From Streptomyces capillispiralis (GTDB lineage Bacteria > Actinomycetota > Actinomycetes > Streptomycetales > Streptomycetaceae), in NCBI RefSeq assembly GCF_007829875.1, contig NZ_VIWV01000001.1, positions 6,384,501-6,448,500 of the forward strand: a DNA stretch of 64,000 nt. The letters are read 5' to 3'. Position 1 is the first letter of the stretch; every line of letters starts with the position of its first letter. Shown here in pieces: positions 42,244 to 49,487 of the stretch. The position numbers were made by a program, and so were the translations under genes. The notes below the pieces were generated by a model. It did no database searches. It saw only the letters and a list, made by a program, of their open reading frames with translations, and was not told the DNA's origin.

Positions 42244-42271
42244 GGACACTTCGGCCTTCACCGAAGTGTCC
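42244..42271. promoter_or_regulatory. Inverted repeat, probable ArsR operator
   Basis: GGACACTTCGG (42244-42254), 6-nt centre, and the exact complement CCGAAGTGTCC (42261-42271). It lies 20 bp upstream of the ArsR start and 14 bp after the TetR stop. It could also act as a terminator for the TetR gene, but the GAAGTG-type arms and position favour an operator. Confidence 0.6.
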
Positions 42272-42284
42272 GGCAGCCCGTCGT

Positions 42285-42926
42285 CTAGGCCCCGCCCGTG
42301 ACCTGCTCGTACTGGAGCGCCAGCCCGTCCAGCAGCGCGGTCAGGCCCGTCTCGAAGGCCCGCTCGTCGATCTTCTCCTGCTGCTCGGCGAGCAGGTGGG
42401 CCTGTCCGAGGTGCGGGTAGTCGGCGGGGTCGTAGGCGCTGGCGTCGTCGACGAAGCCGCCTGCGAAGGAGCCGAGGGCGGAGCCCATGATGAAGTACCG
42501 CATCAGCGCGCCGATGGAGGTGGCCTGCGCGGGCGGCCAGCCGGCCTCGACCATCGCGCCGTAGGCCGCGTCGGCCAGCCGCAGCGCCGCCGGACGGCGG
42601 CCCGGGCCGCGGGCGAGCACCGGGACGATGTTGGGGTGGTCGCGCAGCGCCGCCCGGTAGGAGACCGCCCAGTCGTGCAGCGCGGTCCGCCAGTCCCGCC
42701 CGTCCTCGAACATCGACAGGTCGACCAGCGCGCTCACCGAGTCGGCCACCGCCTCCAGGATCTCGTCCTTGGTGCGGAAGTGGTTGTAGAGGGAGGGGCC
42801 GCTGACGCCCAGTTCCGCGGCGAGCCGGCGGGTGGAGACGGCCGCCAGGCCCTCGGAGTCCACGAGCGCACGCGCCGTCTCCACGATCCGGTCGGTGCTG
42901 AGCAGGGGCTTGCGCGGTCGGGCCAT
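42285..42926 (-). CDS. TetR-family regulator, divergent from acyl-CoA dehydrogenase
   Basis: 213 residues from ATG 42926 (MARPRKPLL); ATG 42935 adds MCA and may be a leaderless start, since no ribosome site is visible. The helix-turn-helix is at about 10-58 (IVETARALVDSEGLAAVSTRRLAAELGVSGPSLYNHFRTKDEILEAV). The C-terminal domain contains RYFIMGSALGSFAGGFVDD. It starts 18-27 bp from the AAACTAGC palindrome (42953-42971) shared with the acyl-CoA dehydrogenase promoter and repeated before the aldehyde dehydrogenase gene, so it is the probable repressor of that small regulon. Confidence 0.92.
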   Translation of the reverse strand: MARPRKPLLSTDRIVETARALVDSEGLAAVSTRRLAAELGVSGPSLYNHFRTKDEILEAVADSVSALVDLSMFEDGRDWRTALHDWAVSYRAALRDHPNIVPVLARGPGRRPAALRLADAAYGAMVEAGWPPAQATSIGALMRYFIMGSALGSFAGGFVDDASAYDPADYPHLGQAHLLAEQQEKIDERAFETGLTALLDGLALQYEQVTGGA

Positions 42927-42952
42927 GGCGCACATAGTAGGGCTGCGACCAT

Positions 42953-42971
42953 AAACTAGCAGTGCTAATTT
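42953..42971. promoter_or_regulatory. AAACTARC operator between TetR and acyl-CoA dehydrogenase
   Basis: AAACTAGCAGTGCTAATTT: 9-bp arms with one mismatch around a central base. It is the partner of the element at 37893-37911 and sits between the divergent starts at 42926 and 43015. Confidence 0.8.
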
Positions 42972-43014
42972 AAAGGTCCGGATTTCAAGCGGCTCTCACT
43001 TGGGGTGACTCGGT

Positions 43015-44169
43015 ATGAACCTGGAGCTCAGCGAGGAGCAGGAGGCGGTCCGCCGGCTCGCGCGGGACTTCGTGGAGCGCGAGGTCGTGCCCCACGCCGC
43101 CGCCTGGGACCGCGCCGAGGAGGTGGACCGGGGCATCGTGGAGAAGCTCGGCGAGGTCGGCTTCCTAGGCCTGACGGTCGACGAGGAGTACGGCGGCTCC
43201 GGCGGCGACCACCTCGCGTACTGCCTGGTGACCGAGGAGCTCGGGCGCGGCGACTCCTCCGTGCGCGGCATCGTCTCGGTCTCCCTCGGCCTGGTCGCCA
43301 AGACCGTCGCCGCCTGGGGGAGCGAGGAGCAGAAGCGGACCTGGCTGCCGGGGCTCACCTCCGGCGCGTCCGTCGGCTGCTTCGGCCTCACCGAGCCCGG
43401 CACCGGCTCCGACGCCGGCCACCTCACCACCCGCGCGGTGCGCGACGGCGCGGGGGACTACGTCATCAACGGCACCAAGATGTTCATCACCAACGGCACC
43501 TGGGCCGACGTCGTCCTGCTCTTCGCCCGCTCCACCGACGCCCCCGGCCACAAGGGCGTCACGGCGTTCCTCGTGCCCACCGACACCCCCGGACTGACCC
43601 GCCGCACCGTCCACGGCAAACTCGGCCTGCGTGGCCAGGCCACCGCCGAACTGGTCCTCGAGGACGTCCGGGTGCCCGCCTCCGCGATCCTGGGTGAGGA
43701 GGGCAAGGGCTTCTCGGTCGCCATGTCGGCCCTGGCCAAGGGGCGGATGTCGGTCGCGGCCGGCTGCGTCGGGATAGCCCAGGCCGCCCTGGACGCGGCC
43801 GTGCGCTACGCCGGTGAGCGCGAGCAGTTCGGCAAGAGCATCGCCCGCCACCAGCTCGTCCAGGAACTCCTCAGCGACATCGCCGTCGACGTCGACGCGG
43901 CCCGGTTGCTGACCTGGCGGGTCGCCGACCTGATCGACCGCGGGCAGCCGTTCGCCGTCGAGTCCTCCAAGGCCAAGCTCTTCGCCTCCGAGGCGGCCGT
44001 GCGCGCCGCCAACAACGCCCTCCAGGTCTTCGGCGGCTACGGCTACATCGACGAGTACCCCGTCGGCAAACTCCTGCGCGACGCCCGCGTGATGACCCTC
44101 TACGAGGGCACCAGCCAGATCCAGAAACTGGTCATCGGCCGTGCGCTGACGGGGGTTTCGGCGTTCTGA
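43015..44169 (+). CDS. Acyl-CoA dehydrogenase
   Basis: 384 residues, the usual length. Features: N-terminal helices (LSEEQEAVRRLARDFVEREVVPHAAAWD); the FAD/substrate motif CFGLTEPGTGSDAG (about 122-135); KMFITNGTWADV; the C-terminal YAGEREQFGKSIARHQLVQELL; QVFGGYGYIDEYPVGKLLRDARV with the EGTSQIQKLVIGR end. Catalytic Glu is expected in the MTLYEGTSQ segment. It introduces the alpha-beta double bond in a short or branched acyl-CoA. Divergent from its TetR with a shared palindrome. Confidence 0.95.
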   Translation: MNLELSEEQEAVRRLARDFVEREVVPHAAAWDRAEEVDRGIVEKLGEVGFLGLTVDEEYGGSGGDHLAYCLVTEELGRGDSSVRGIVSVSLGLVAKTVAAWGSEEQKRTWLPGLTSGASVGCFGLTEPGTGSDAGHLTTRAVRDGAGDYVINGTKMFITNGTWADVVLLFARSTDAPGHKGVTAFLVPTDTPGLTRRTVHGKLGLRGQATAELVLEDVRVPASAILGEEGKGFSVAMSALAKGRMSVAAGCVGIAQAALDAAVRYAGEREQFGKSIARHQLVQELLSDIAVDVDAARLLTWRVADLIDRGQPFAVESSKAKLFASEAAVRAANNALQVFGGYGYIDEYPVGKLLRDARVMTLYEGTSQIQKLVIGRALTGVSAF

Positions 44170-44189
44170 GTACGCCTCTGAGTACGTGA

Positions 44190-44215
44190 GCGGATGTGGC
44201 CGCGGCCACATCCGC
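44190..44215. repeat. Perfect 26-bp palindrome
   Basis: The left half GCGGATGTGGCCG (44190-44202) is mirrored exactly to 44215, with no loop. It starts 21 bp after the acyl-CoA dehydrogenase stop and ends 14 bp before the next ATG. It could end the upstream transcript as a hairpin or be a regulator site in the short leader. Confidence 0.9.
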
Positions 44216-44229
44216 CGACCCTTGTCCCC

Positions 44230-44517
44230 ATGAGCGACACACCGGTCAAGCAGCAGAGCACGGCCGCCTTCTACGGTCAGGCCGTCGCGTCCTTCGCGGT
44301 CGCCCTGGGCGCCACCGCGATCGGTATCTTCAACCTCCGGACGGACGCCTGGGTCCGTGCCTTCCTGGCCATCGCGGTCCTGTACCTGGTGACCTCCGCC
44401 TTCACCCTGGCCAAGGTCATCCGCGACCGCCAGGAGGCCGGGCAGATCGTGAACCGGGTCGACCAGGCCCGCCTGGAGAAGCTCCTCGCCGACCACGACC
44501 CCCTGCAGAAGCTGTGA
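44230..44517 (+). CDS. YiaA/YiaB two-helix membrane protein
   Basis: 95 residues from ATG 44230; the frame runs up to 44194. Two membrane helices at about 14-33 (QAVASFAVALGATAIGIFNL) and 40-60 (WVRAFLAIAVLYLVTSAFTLAKV), then a charged cytosolic helix (RDRQEAGQIVNRVDQARLEKLLADHDPLQ), match the YiaAB domain. Function is unknown. There is no clear ribosome site, and a 26-bp palindrome lies just before the start. A strong terminator follows (44523-44547). Confidence 0.85.
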   Translation: MSDTPVKQQSTAAFYGQAVASFAVALGATAIGIFNLRTDAWVRAFLAIAVLYLVTSAFTLAKVIRDRQEAGQIVNRVDQARLEKLLADHDPLQKL

Positions 44518-44522
44518 TCTTC

Positions 44523-44547
44523 GAGCGGGCGCACTAAGCGCCCGCTC
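44523..44547 (+). terminator. Terminator after the YiaA-like gene
   Basis: Perfect 10-bp stem (GAGCGGGCGC at 44523-44532 and its complement at 44538-44547) with an ACTAA loop, six bases after the stop. Confidence 0.85.
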
Positions 44548-44593
44548 ACCCACGGCGGTATGGTGTTACCCCTGCCAGTGAATGGGGTGAGCG

Positions 44594-45232
44594 ATGAGTA
44601 CGGCGCAGGAGACGGCCGACGGCGAGGCGCAGCCGTGGGGTGAGGTCACGCCCGACGCGGCCCGACGGCTGCTGCTCGCCGCCGTGGAGGCGTTCGCCGA
44701 GCGCGGCTACCACGCCACGACGACCCGTGACATCGCGAGCCGTGCCGGAATGAGCCCGGCCGCGCTCTACATCCACTACAAGACCAAGGAAGAGCTGCTC
44801 CACCGCATCAGCAGGATCGGCCACGAGAAGGCCCTGGACATCCTGCGCACCGCGTCCCGCGCCGAGGGCGGCCCGGCCGAGCGGCTCGCCGACGCGGTCA
44901 GCTCCTTCGTCCGCTGGCACGCGGGCGGCCGGACCACCGCACGGGTCGTGCAGTACGAACTCGACTCGCTGGGACCCGAGGCCCGCGCCGAGATCGTCGG
45001 ACTGCGTCGGCAGGTCAACGCCGAGGTGCGCGGGATCATCGAGGACGGTGTGCGCTCCGGCGACTTCGACGTGGCCGACGTGCAGGGCACCACCCTCGCC
45101 GTGCTCTCCCTCTGCATCGACGTGGCCCGCTGGTTCAACGTCAACGGCCCCCGCACCCCGGAGGAGGTCGGCGCGCTCTACGCCGACCTCACGCTCCGCA
45201 TGGTCGGGGTCACCGGCGCCGGTCAGAGGTAG
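44594..45232 (+). CDS. TetR-family regulator (fatty-acid metabolism type)
   Basis: 212 residues. The helix-turn-helix spans about 22-68 (RRLLLAAVEAFAERGYHATTTRDIASRAGMSPAALYIHYKTKEELLHRI). The C-terminal part (FVRWHAGGRTTARVVQYELDSLGPEARAEIVGLRRQVNAEV) follows the KstR/AcrR-like pattern seen in regulators of acyl-CoA genes. Its stop overlaps the convergent MaoC stop by 10 bp. The MaoC promoter has a CTAAGCA..TGCTTAG palindrome that this protein could bind. Confidence 0.92.
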   Translation: MSTAQETADGEAQPWGEVTPDAARRLLLAAVEAFAERGYHATTTRDIASRAGMSPAALYIHYKTKEELLHRISRIGHEKALDILRTASRAEGGPAERLADAVSSFVRWHAGGRTTARVVQYELDSLGPEARAEIVGLRRQVNAEVRGIIEDGVRSGDFDVADVQGTTLAVLSLCIDVARWFNVNGPRTPEEVGALYADLTLRMVGVTGAGQR

Positions 45233-45684
45233 TAGCGGGCCACCGACTCGGCGACGCACACCGGCTTGTCGCCGCCCTCGCGCTCCACGGTGAACGCCGT
45301 GGCCACCTGCACGCCGCCCGGCACCTCGTCCACGGCGCTGATCCTCGCGGTGGCGCGGAGGCGGGAGCCGACCGGGACCGGGGCGGGGAAACGCACCTTG
45401 TTCGTCCCGTAGTTGACGCCCATCGTCACGCCCTCGACGGAGATCAGCTGCGGTCCGAACAGCGGCAGCAGCGACAGCGTCAGGTACCCGTGCGCGATGG
45501 TCGTCCCGAACGGCCCCGCCGCGGCCTTCTCCGGGTCCACGTGGATCCACTGGTGGTCCCCGGTGGCCTCGGCGAACAGGTCGATCCGCTTCTGGTCGAC
45601 CTCCAGCCAGTCGGTGTACCCCAGCTGCTCGCCCACCGCCGCCTTCAGGTCGTCGACGGACGTGAAGATCCTCGGCTCTGCCAT
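45223..45684 (-). CDS. MaoC-like (R)-specific enoyl-CoA hydratase/dehydratase
   Basis: 153 residues from ATG 45684 (MAEPRIF). The single hot-dog fold has the hydratase-2 motif: FAEATGDHQWIHVDPEKAAAGPFGTTIAHGYLTLSLLP (about 46-83), including the catalytic Asp and His. It hydrates trans-2-enoyl-CoA to the 3-hydroxy form in fatty acid breakdown or polyester precursor supply. The promoter region (45685-45815, shared with soxR) holds a palindrome at 45735-45750. Convergent with a TetR gene. Confidence 0.93.
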   Translation of the reverse strand: MAEPRIFTSVDDLKAAVGEQLGYTDWLEVDQKRIDLFAEATGDHQWIHVDPEKAAAGPFGTTIAHGYLTLSLLPLFGPQLISVEGVTMGVNYGTNKVRFPAPVPVGSRLRATARISAVDEVPGGVQVATAFTVEREGGDKPVCVAESVARYYL

Positions 45685-45734
45685 GTCCCGGCCTCTCGCG
45701 TCACGTAGTCGCAGGCGCGTTCCCGCGCGCATGC

Positions 45735-45750
45735 CTAAGCAACTGCTTAG
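45735..45750. promoter_or_regulatory. CTAAGCA palindrome in the MaoC-soxR gap
   Basis: CTAAGCA-AC-TGCTTAG has perfect 7-bp arms and is flanked by ATG/CAT that extend the symmetry. It ends 51 bp upstream of the MaoC start. This form is typical of TetR operators at acyl-CoA genes; the TetR gene at 44594 is the nearest candidate. Confidence 0.65.
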
Positions 45751-45815
45751 CATGGTCGCCGCCGGGGCCCCTGTCAACGGACCGGGCCCCGGACCGGGTC
45801 GGTAGGGTTCGAGGA

Positions 45816-46313
45816 GTGCAACGGATTCCAGAGAAGATCCACGAGCTCACGGTCGGCCAGCTCGCCGCCCGCAGCGGCGCCGCCGTCTCGGCCCTGCACT
45901 TCTACGAGGCCAAGGGCCTGATCAGCAGCCGCCGCACCCCGGGCAACCAGCGCCGCTACAGCCGGGACACCCTGCGCAGGGTCGCCTTCATCCGGGCCGC
46001 CCAGCGCGTCGGCATCCCGCTCGCCACCATCCGCGAGGCGCTCGCCGAACTCCCCGAGGAGCGCACGCCCACCCGCGACGACTGGGCCCGCCTCTCCGAG
46101 GCATGGCGCTCGGAACTGGACGAGCGCATCAGGCAGCTCAACCGGCTGCGCGACCACCTCACGGACTGCATCGGCTGCGGCTGCCTCTCCCTGGAGGCGT
46201 GCGTCCTGTCCAACCCGGACGACATCTTCGGCGAACGCCGTGCCGGCTCCCGCCTGATGACCGAGAACGGCACCGGACGACGACACGAGGACAGCCGGCG
46301 CGGCGCCGACTGA
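45816..46313 (+). CDS. soxR: Redox-sensing MerR-family regulator SoxR
   Basis: 165 residues from GTG 45816. The MerR helix-turn-helix is at about 10-55 (LTVGQLAARSGAAVSALHFYEAKGLISSRRTPGNQRRYSRDTLRRV), followed by a coiled dimer helix. The [2Fe-2S] ligands are Cys118, 121, 123 and 129 in CIGCGCLSLEAC, exactly CX2CXCX5C. In Streptomyces SoxR responds to redox-active pigments and drives a small set of oxidoreductase and transporter genes. It is divergent from MaoC; no obvious SoxR box lies between them. The C-terminus is longer and more charged than in E. coli SoxR. Confidence 0.95.
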   Translation: MQRIPEKIHELTVGQLAARSGAAVSALHFYEAKGLISSRRTPGNQRRYSRDTLRRVAFIRAAQRVGIPLATIREALAELPEERTPTRDDWARLSEAWRSELDERIRQLNRLRDHLTDCIGCGCLSLEACVLSNPDDIFGERRAGSRLMTENGTGRRHEDSRRGAD

Positions 46314-46410
46314 ACGGGGCGGACCCGGGCCCGCCCCGGCGCCCGCGCCCGGGTGAGCGCCCTCCCCTTCCCCCTCGGCACCGCCCACCTTGGGTGAGGC
46401 GACCGCCTCC

Positions 46411-46610
46411 GCCGTGGTCGGCTGGTTTCGCTGCGGGGGCGGCCGCTTTCGCGGTGGTCGGCTGGGCTGGTTGCCGGGTCGGCTGCTTTCGCGGTGGTCG
46501 GCTGGGCTGGTTGCCGGGTCGGCTGCTTTCGCGGTGGTCGGCTGGGCTGGTTGCCGGGCTGGCCGCTTTCGCCGTGGTCGGCTGGCCCCGTCGCCGGCTG
46601 GCCACCTTCG
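46411..46610. repeat. 40-bp minisatellite, five units
   Basis: Units start every 40 bp at 46411, 46451, 46491, 46531 and 46571. The second and third are identical (GCGGTGGTCGGCTGGGCTGG then TTGCCGGGTC, GGCTGCTTTC). The fourth differs at three bases; the first and fifth are degenerate. Since 40 is not a multiple of 3 the reading frame changes in each unit, so the long frames across it are not genes. Confidence 0.95.
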
Positions 46611-47015
46611 CCGCGGTCCTGACGCCCGGCACCGGGTCGGCCGCCTGCGCCGTGACCCGGGACCCCGGCACCGGGCTCGGTGTTCACCGGCGGGCCGGGC
46701 TTCCCGCCACGAGCGCGAGGGTCGGGTCGTATGCGCGCGAGGGCCGTGACATGCGCCCGAGGGGCGTGTCGGTCGGGCGGGGCCTCCGTCCCGATCGTGC
46801 CCGGCGCCCACCGCGTCCCGGCCGCCGGCGCATCGCCCGCACGGGCCGTCCAGGCCCCGCCGCGGTCCGGACGGGCGGTACGGGTGGGCGGGAACCCCGC
46901 CACGGCCGATGCGACGCCCGGTGCGGGCGTCGGGGCCAGCGGGTGCGGCATCCCCGGCGCACCCCCTGGCCCCCAAACTCCCCGTGCTCTCCTGTCGCTC
47001 CGTCGCTCCCGTCGC
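46611..47015. other. Non-coding stretch after the minisatellite
   Basis: 405 bp of very GC-rich sequence between the repeat and the zinc-ribbon gene stop. Several long frames cross it on both strands, but they lack ribosome sites, run into the repeat with shifting frame, and code for Pro/Arg/Gly-rich text. I see no gene and no clear terminator. Confidence 0.6.
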
Positions 47016-47618
47016 TCAGGCCGAGACCAGCAGCCTCACCCGTCGGGCGTCCGCCAGGGCTCCGGGCGTGAGCACGGGGCGCGGCACGAGGATGCCGCAG
47101 TCCGTGCAGACCGGGCCCGCCGAGGGCTCGTGGTCCAGGTCGTGGCGCCACATGAGCCGTTCCCCCCGGCACACGGGGCAGGCCGTACCCGGCTCGCGCT
47201 CCAGTGCGGCGATCAGCCGCCGCAGCACCTCGGCCAGCGGCTCCCGCGGGTGCACCCGCGGGTCGTCGCACCAGGCCACACCGAAACCGCCCCAGGTCAG
47301 CCGGTGCCAGTCGTCCACACTGCCCGGCCTGCGCAGCCCGTCGTGCTTCTCCTTCCTGCGGCGCTCGGCGAACTCCACCTCATAGGCCAGCCAGACCGCC
47401 CGGGCCTCCTCCAGTTCCTCCAGTGCGGCCACGAGCCGCGCCGGGTCGACGGAGCGGTCCTCGGGATCGAACCCGGCCCGCGAGCACAGATGGTCCCAGG
47501 TCGCCCTGTGCCCGTAGGGCGCGAATCGCTCAAGGCACTTGCGCAGCGAATAGCGCCGCAGCGCCAGATCGCACCGTGGATCGCGGACCTGTCTCGCCAG
47601 ACTCCGGAAACCGGCCAT
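47016..47618 (-). CDS. Zinc-ribbon protein of unknown function
   Basis: 200 residues from ATG 47618. A mostly helical N-terminal part (1-110) starts MAGFRSLARQVRDPRCDLALRRYSLRKCLERFAPYG and includes a charged helix (AEVEF-like LAYEVEFAERRRKEKHD). The C-terminal part has two Cys pairs, CPVC (about 148-151) and CTDC (about 172-175), forming a zinc ribbon. No family is recognised. Third-position bias and a plausible GTGCAGG site support it. Convergent with soxR across the 700-bp repeat region. Confidence 0.8.
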   Translation of the reverse strand: MAGFRSLARQVRDPRCDLALRRYSLRKCLERFAPYGHRATWDHLCSRAGFDPEDRSVDPARLVAALEELEEARAVWLAYEVEFAERRRKEKHDGLRRPGSVDDWHRLTWGGFGVAWCDDPRVHPREPLAEVLRRLIAALEREPGTACPVCRGERLMWRHDLDHEPSAGPVCTDCGILVPRPVLTPGALADARRVRLLVSA

Positions 47619-48062
47619 CGTCCTGCACCTCCGTCACACCTGCACCTGTAATCCGGTCACTTCGGCGTCGTCGAACGGACGTCGCCGAATAGACGTATCG
47701 ACACGCGATTCGGCTCCATCCTTTTTTCGATGGCCCCGTCAGCCGGTCGCGGGGACTCACGGGTCAACTCCCGTGACCCGCGCTTCAGTTGTGGTCGTTC
47801 CACGGAGATACCGGCGGTAACCCGCTCCGTTCCTTCCCGTAGGAAGGAGCCCTCCACGACAGCCTGAGAACTCCCCGCGGCTTCCCCGGGTTCCTTGAAG
47901 TGCCCGTCGATATGCACACGGGTCACCGGTGCCGTACTCCGGACGGCCCGTGCGACGGCGGAAGGGGCGGTGACATCGCAGGTCACGGCGCTATCGGCGG
48001 GGTGAAAGAACGACGGCGGCGGGCCGCCGTCCGCGACCCGCCGCCGTCCCCCGCCACTGCGC
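47619..48062. other. Lower-GC gap with hairpins
   Basis: 444 bp, less GC-rich than neighbours, including a T-tract near 47721. A 109-residue minus-strand frame (47657-47986) is open, but its third-position bias is weak, so I do not call it a gene. Hairpins: TCACGGG/CCCGTGA (47757-47776) and TCCTTCC/GGAAGGA (about 47830-47847). A promoter for the zinc-ribbon gene must lie here, and a small RNA is possible but unsupported. Confidence 0.4.
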
Positions 48063-49319
48063 TCAGCGGTAGAGCAGGTACTCCCGCCGCATCCGCCGGA
48101 ACCCCGTCAGCTCCTCCTGCCAGCCGGCCACCACCTCGTCCGTGTCCGCGCCCGCGTCGATCATCGTGCGCACCCGGGCGGAGCCGGTGAGCTTGTCGAT
48201 CCAGTTGTCCGCACGCCAGGCGAAGCCGCTCCACGACCGCCTGGCCGTGATCAGCAGCCCGATCCCCGTCCGCACCGGATCGAACGCCTCCCGGTCGTGC
48301 ACGTGCAACTGGACGCCCCCGATGGTCTTCCCCTGGAATTTGGAGAACACCGGCGCGAAGTACGCCTCCCGGAACCGCACGCCCGCGAGGCCCAGCCCGT
48401 TCGCCTCGGCCGCCCAGCGTCCGTCGAGGCCCTCCGCCCCGAGCAGCTCGAACGGCCGGGTGGTCCCGCGCCCCTCGGACAGGTTGGTGCCCTCGAACAG
48501 GCACGTCCCCGAGTACACCAGCGCCGTCTCCGGCGTCGGCATGTTCGGGCTAGGCGGCACCCACGGCAGCCCGGAGGCGTCGTAGAAGTCCGAGCGCTTC
48601 CAGCCCGACATGCGCACGGTCTCCAGCGGCACCGGCGCGGTGAGGAACTCGCCGTTGAACAGCAGCGCCAGCTCCGCCACCGTCATCCCGTGCGCCTGCG
48701 AGACGGGCTGCCGCCCCACGAAGGTCGCGAACTCCTTGTGCAGCACCGGACCCAGCGCCGCCCGCCCGGTCACCGGGTTCGGCCGGTCGAGCACGACGAA
48801 CCGCTTGCCCGCGAGCCGAGCCGCCTCCATGCAGTCGAACAGCGTCCAGATGTACGTGTAGAAGCGCGCGCCGACGTCCTGGATGTCGAAGACGACCGTG
48901 TCCACGCCGGACGCGGTGAAGATGTCGGCCAGCGCCTGACCGCTCTTCAGGTACGTGTCGTAGACGGGCAGGCCGGTGGCCGGGTCGTCGTAGCGGCCCT
49001 CGGAGCCGCCCGCCTGGGCGGTGCCCCGGAAGCCGTGCTCCGGGCCGAAGACGGCGGTCAGCTCCACGCGGTCGTCGGCGTGCATGACGTCGACGATGTG
49101 CCGCACGTCCCGGGTGATGCCCGTCGGGTTGGTGACCACGCCCACGCGTTGCCCGTCGAGCGGCGCGTAGCCGTCCGCGGCGAGCCGTTCGAACCCGGTG
49201 CGCAGCCGCCGGCCGCCACCCTCCCGCGACGCCTGCCCGGACGCGGCGTGCGCGGGCGCCGCGGAGGCCGCGACCGCGGCCGTGGTGGTGGCGAGCAGGG
49301 CCCGTCTGGACAGCTTCAT
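48063..49319 (-). CDS. Exported DUF1343/NamZ-type exo-N-acetylmuramidase
   Basis: 418 residues from ATG 49319 with GGAGG upstream. The N-terminus MKLSRRALLATTTAAVAASA has a twin-arginine motif and cleavage near AHA-A, so Tat export is likely. The DUF1343 pattern is clear: GQRVGVVTNPTGITRDVRHIVDVMHAD, VFGPEHGFRG, VVFDIQDVGARFYTYIWTL, VLDRPNPV, PWVPPSPNMPT and CLFEGTNLSEGRGTTRPFE. NamZ enzymes (GH171) remove terminal MurNAc from peptidoglycan fragments, so it may act in wall recycling. Alone in its unit, divergent from the SDR gene. Confidence 0.9.
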   Translation of the reverse strand: MKLSRRALLATTTAAVAASAAPAHAASGQASREGGGRRLRTGFERLAADGYAPLDGQRVGVVTNPTGITRDVRHIVDVMHADDRVELTAVFGPEHGFRGTAQAGGSEGRYDDPATGLPVYDTYLKSGQALADIFTASGVDTVVFDIQDVGARFYTYIWTLFDCMEAARLAGKRFVVLDRPNPVTGRAALGPVLHKEFATFVGRQPVSQAHGMTVAELALLFNGEFLTAPVPLETVRMSGWKRSDFYDASGLPWVPPSPNMPTPETALVYSGTCLFEGTNLSEGRGTTRPFELLGAEGLDGRWAAEANGLGLAGVRFREAYFAPVFSKFQGKTIGGVQLHVHDREAFDPVRTGIGLLITARRSWSGFAWRADNWIDKLTGSARVRTMIDAGADTDEVVAGWQEELTGFRRMRREYLLYR

Positions 49320-49428
49320 GCGGTGACCTCCGTGATCCCGGCGGGTGTCATGGCCACGCACGCTAGCGCGCCGGGCCGCCCCGGGGAACGAACCGGACCG
49401 ACCCCGCGCGGAACACCTCTTCCGCCGA

Positions 49429-49446
49429 GCATACCGACCGGTTAGT
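49429..49446. promoter_or_regulatory. GCATACCG-type half-palindrome before the SDR gene
   Basis: GCATACCG-AC-CGGTTAGT: the left arm equals that of the 30979-30996 site and the right arm is degenerate (5 of 8 mirror positions). It lies 42 bp before the SDR start, at the head of the SDR - CoA ligase - TetR operon. Confidence 0.5.
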
Positions 49447-49487
49447 CTGACGCGGGTAGCCGCTGGGAGCCGCGTCGAAGGAGACCG

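Noticed and set aside
46411..46610. 40-bp repeats as a CRISPR array
   Set aside because: The repeats are contiguous with no unique spacers.
45774..46976. Long minus-strand frame of 400 residues across soxR and the 40-bp repeat
   Set aside because: It is antisense to soxR, crosses a repeat whose period is not a multiple of 3, has no ribosome site, and codes for Pro/Arg/Gly-rich text.
47657..47986. 109-residue minus-strand frame in the lower-GC gap
   Set aside because: Third-position GC is weak for this genome and no domain is visible; kept only as a mention in the gap description.
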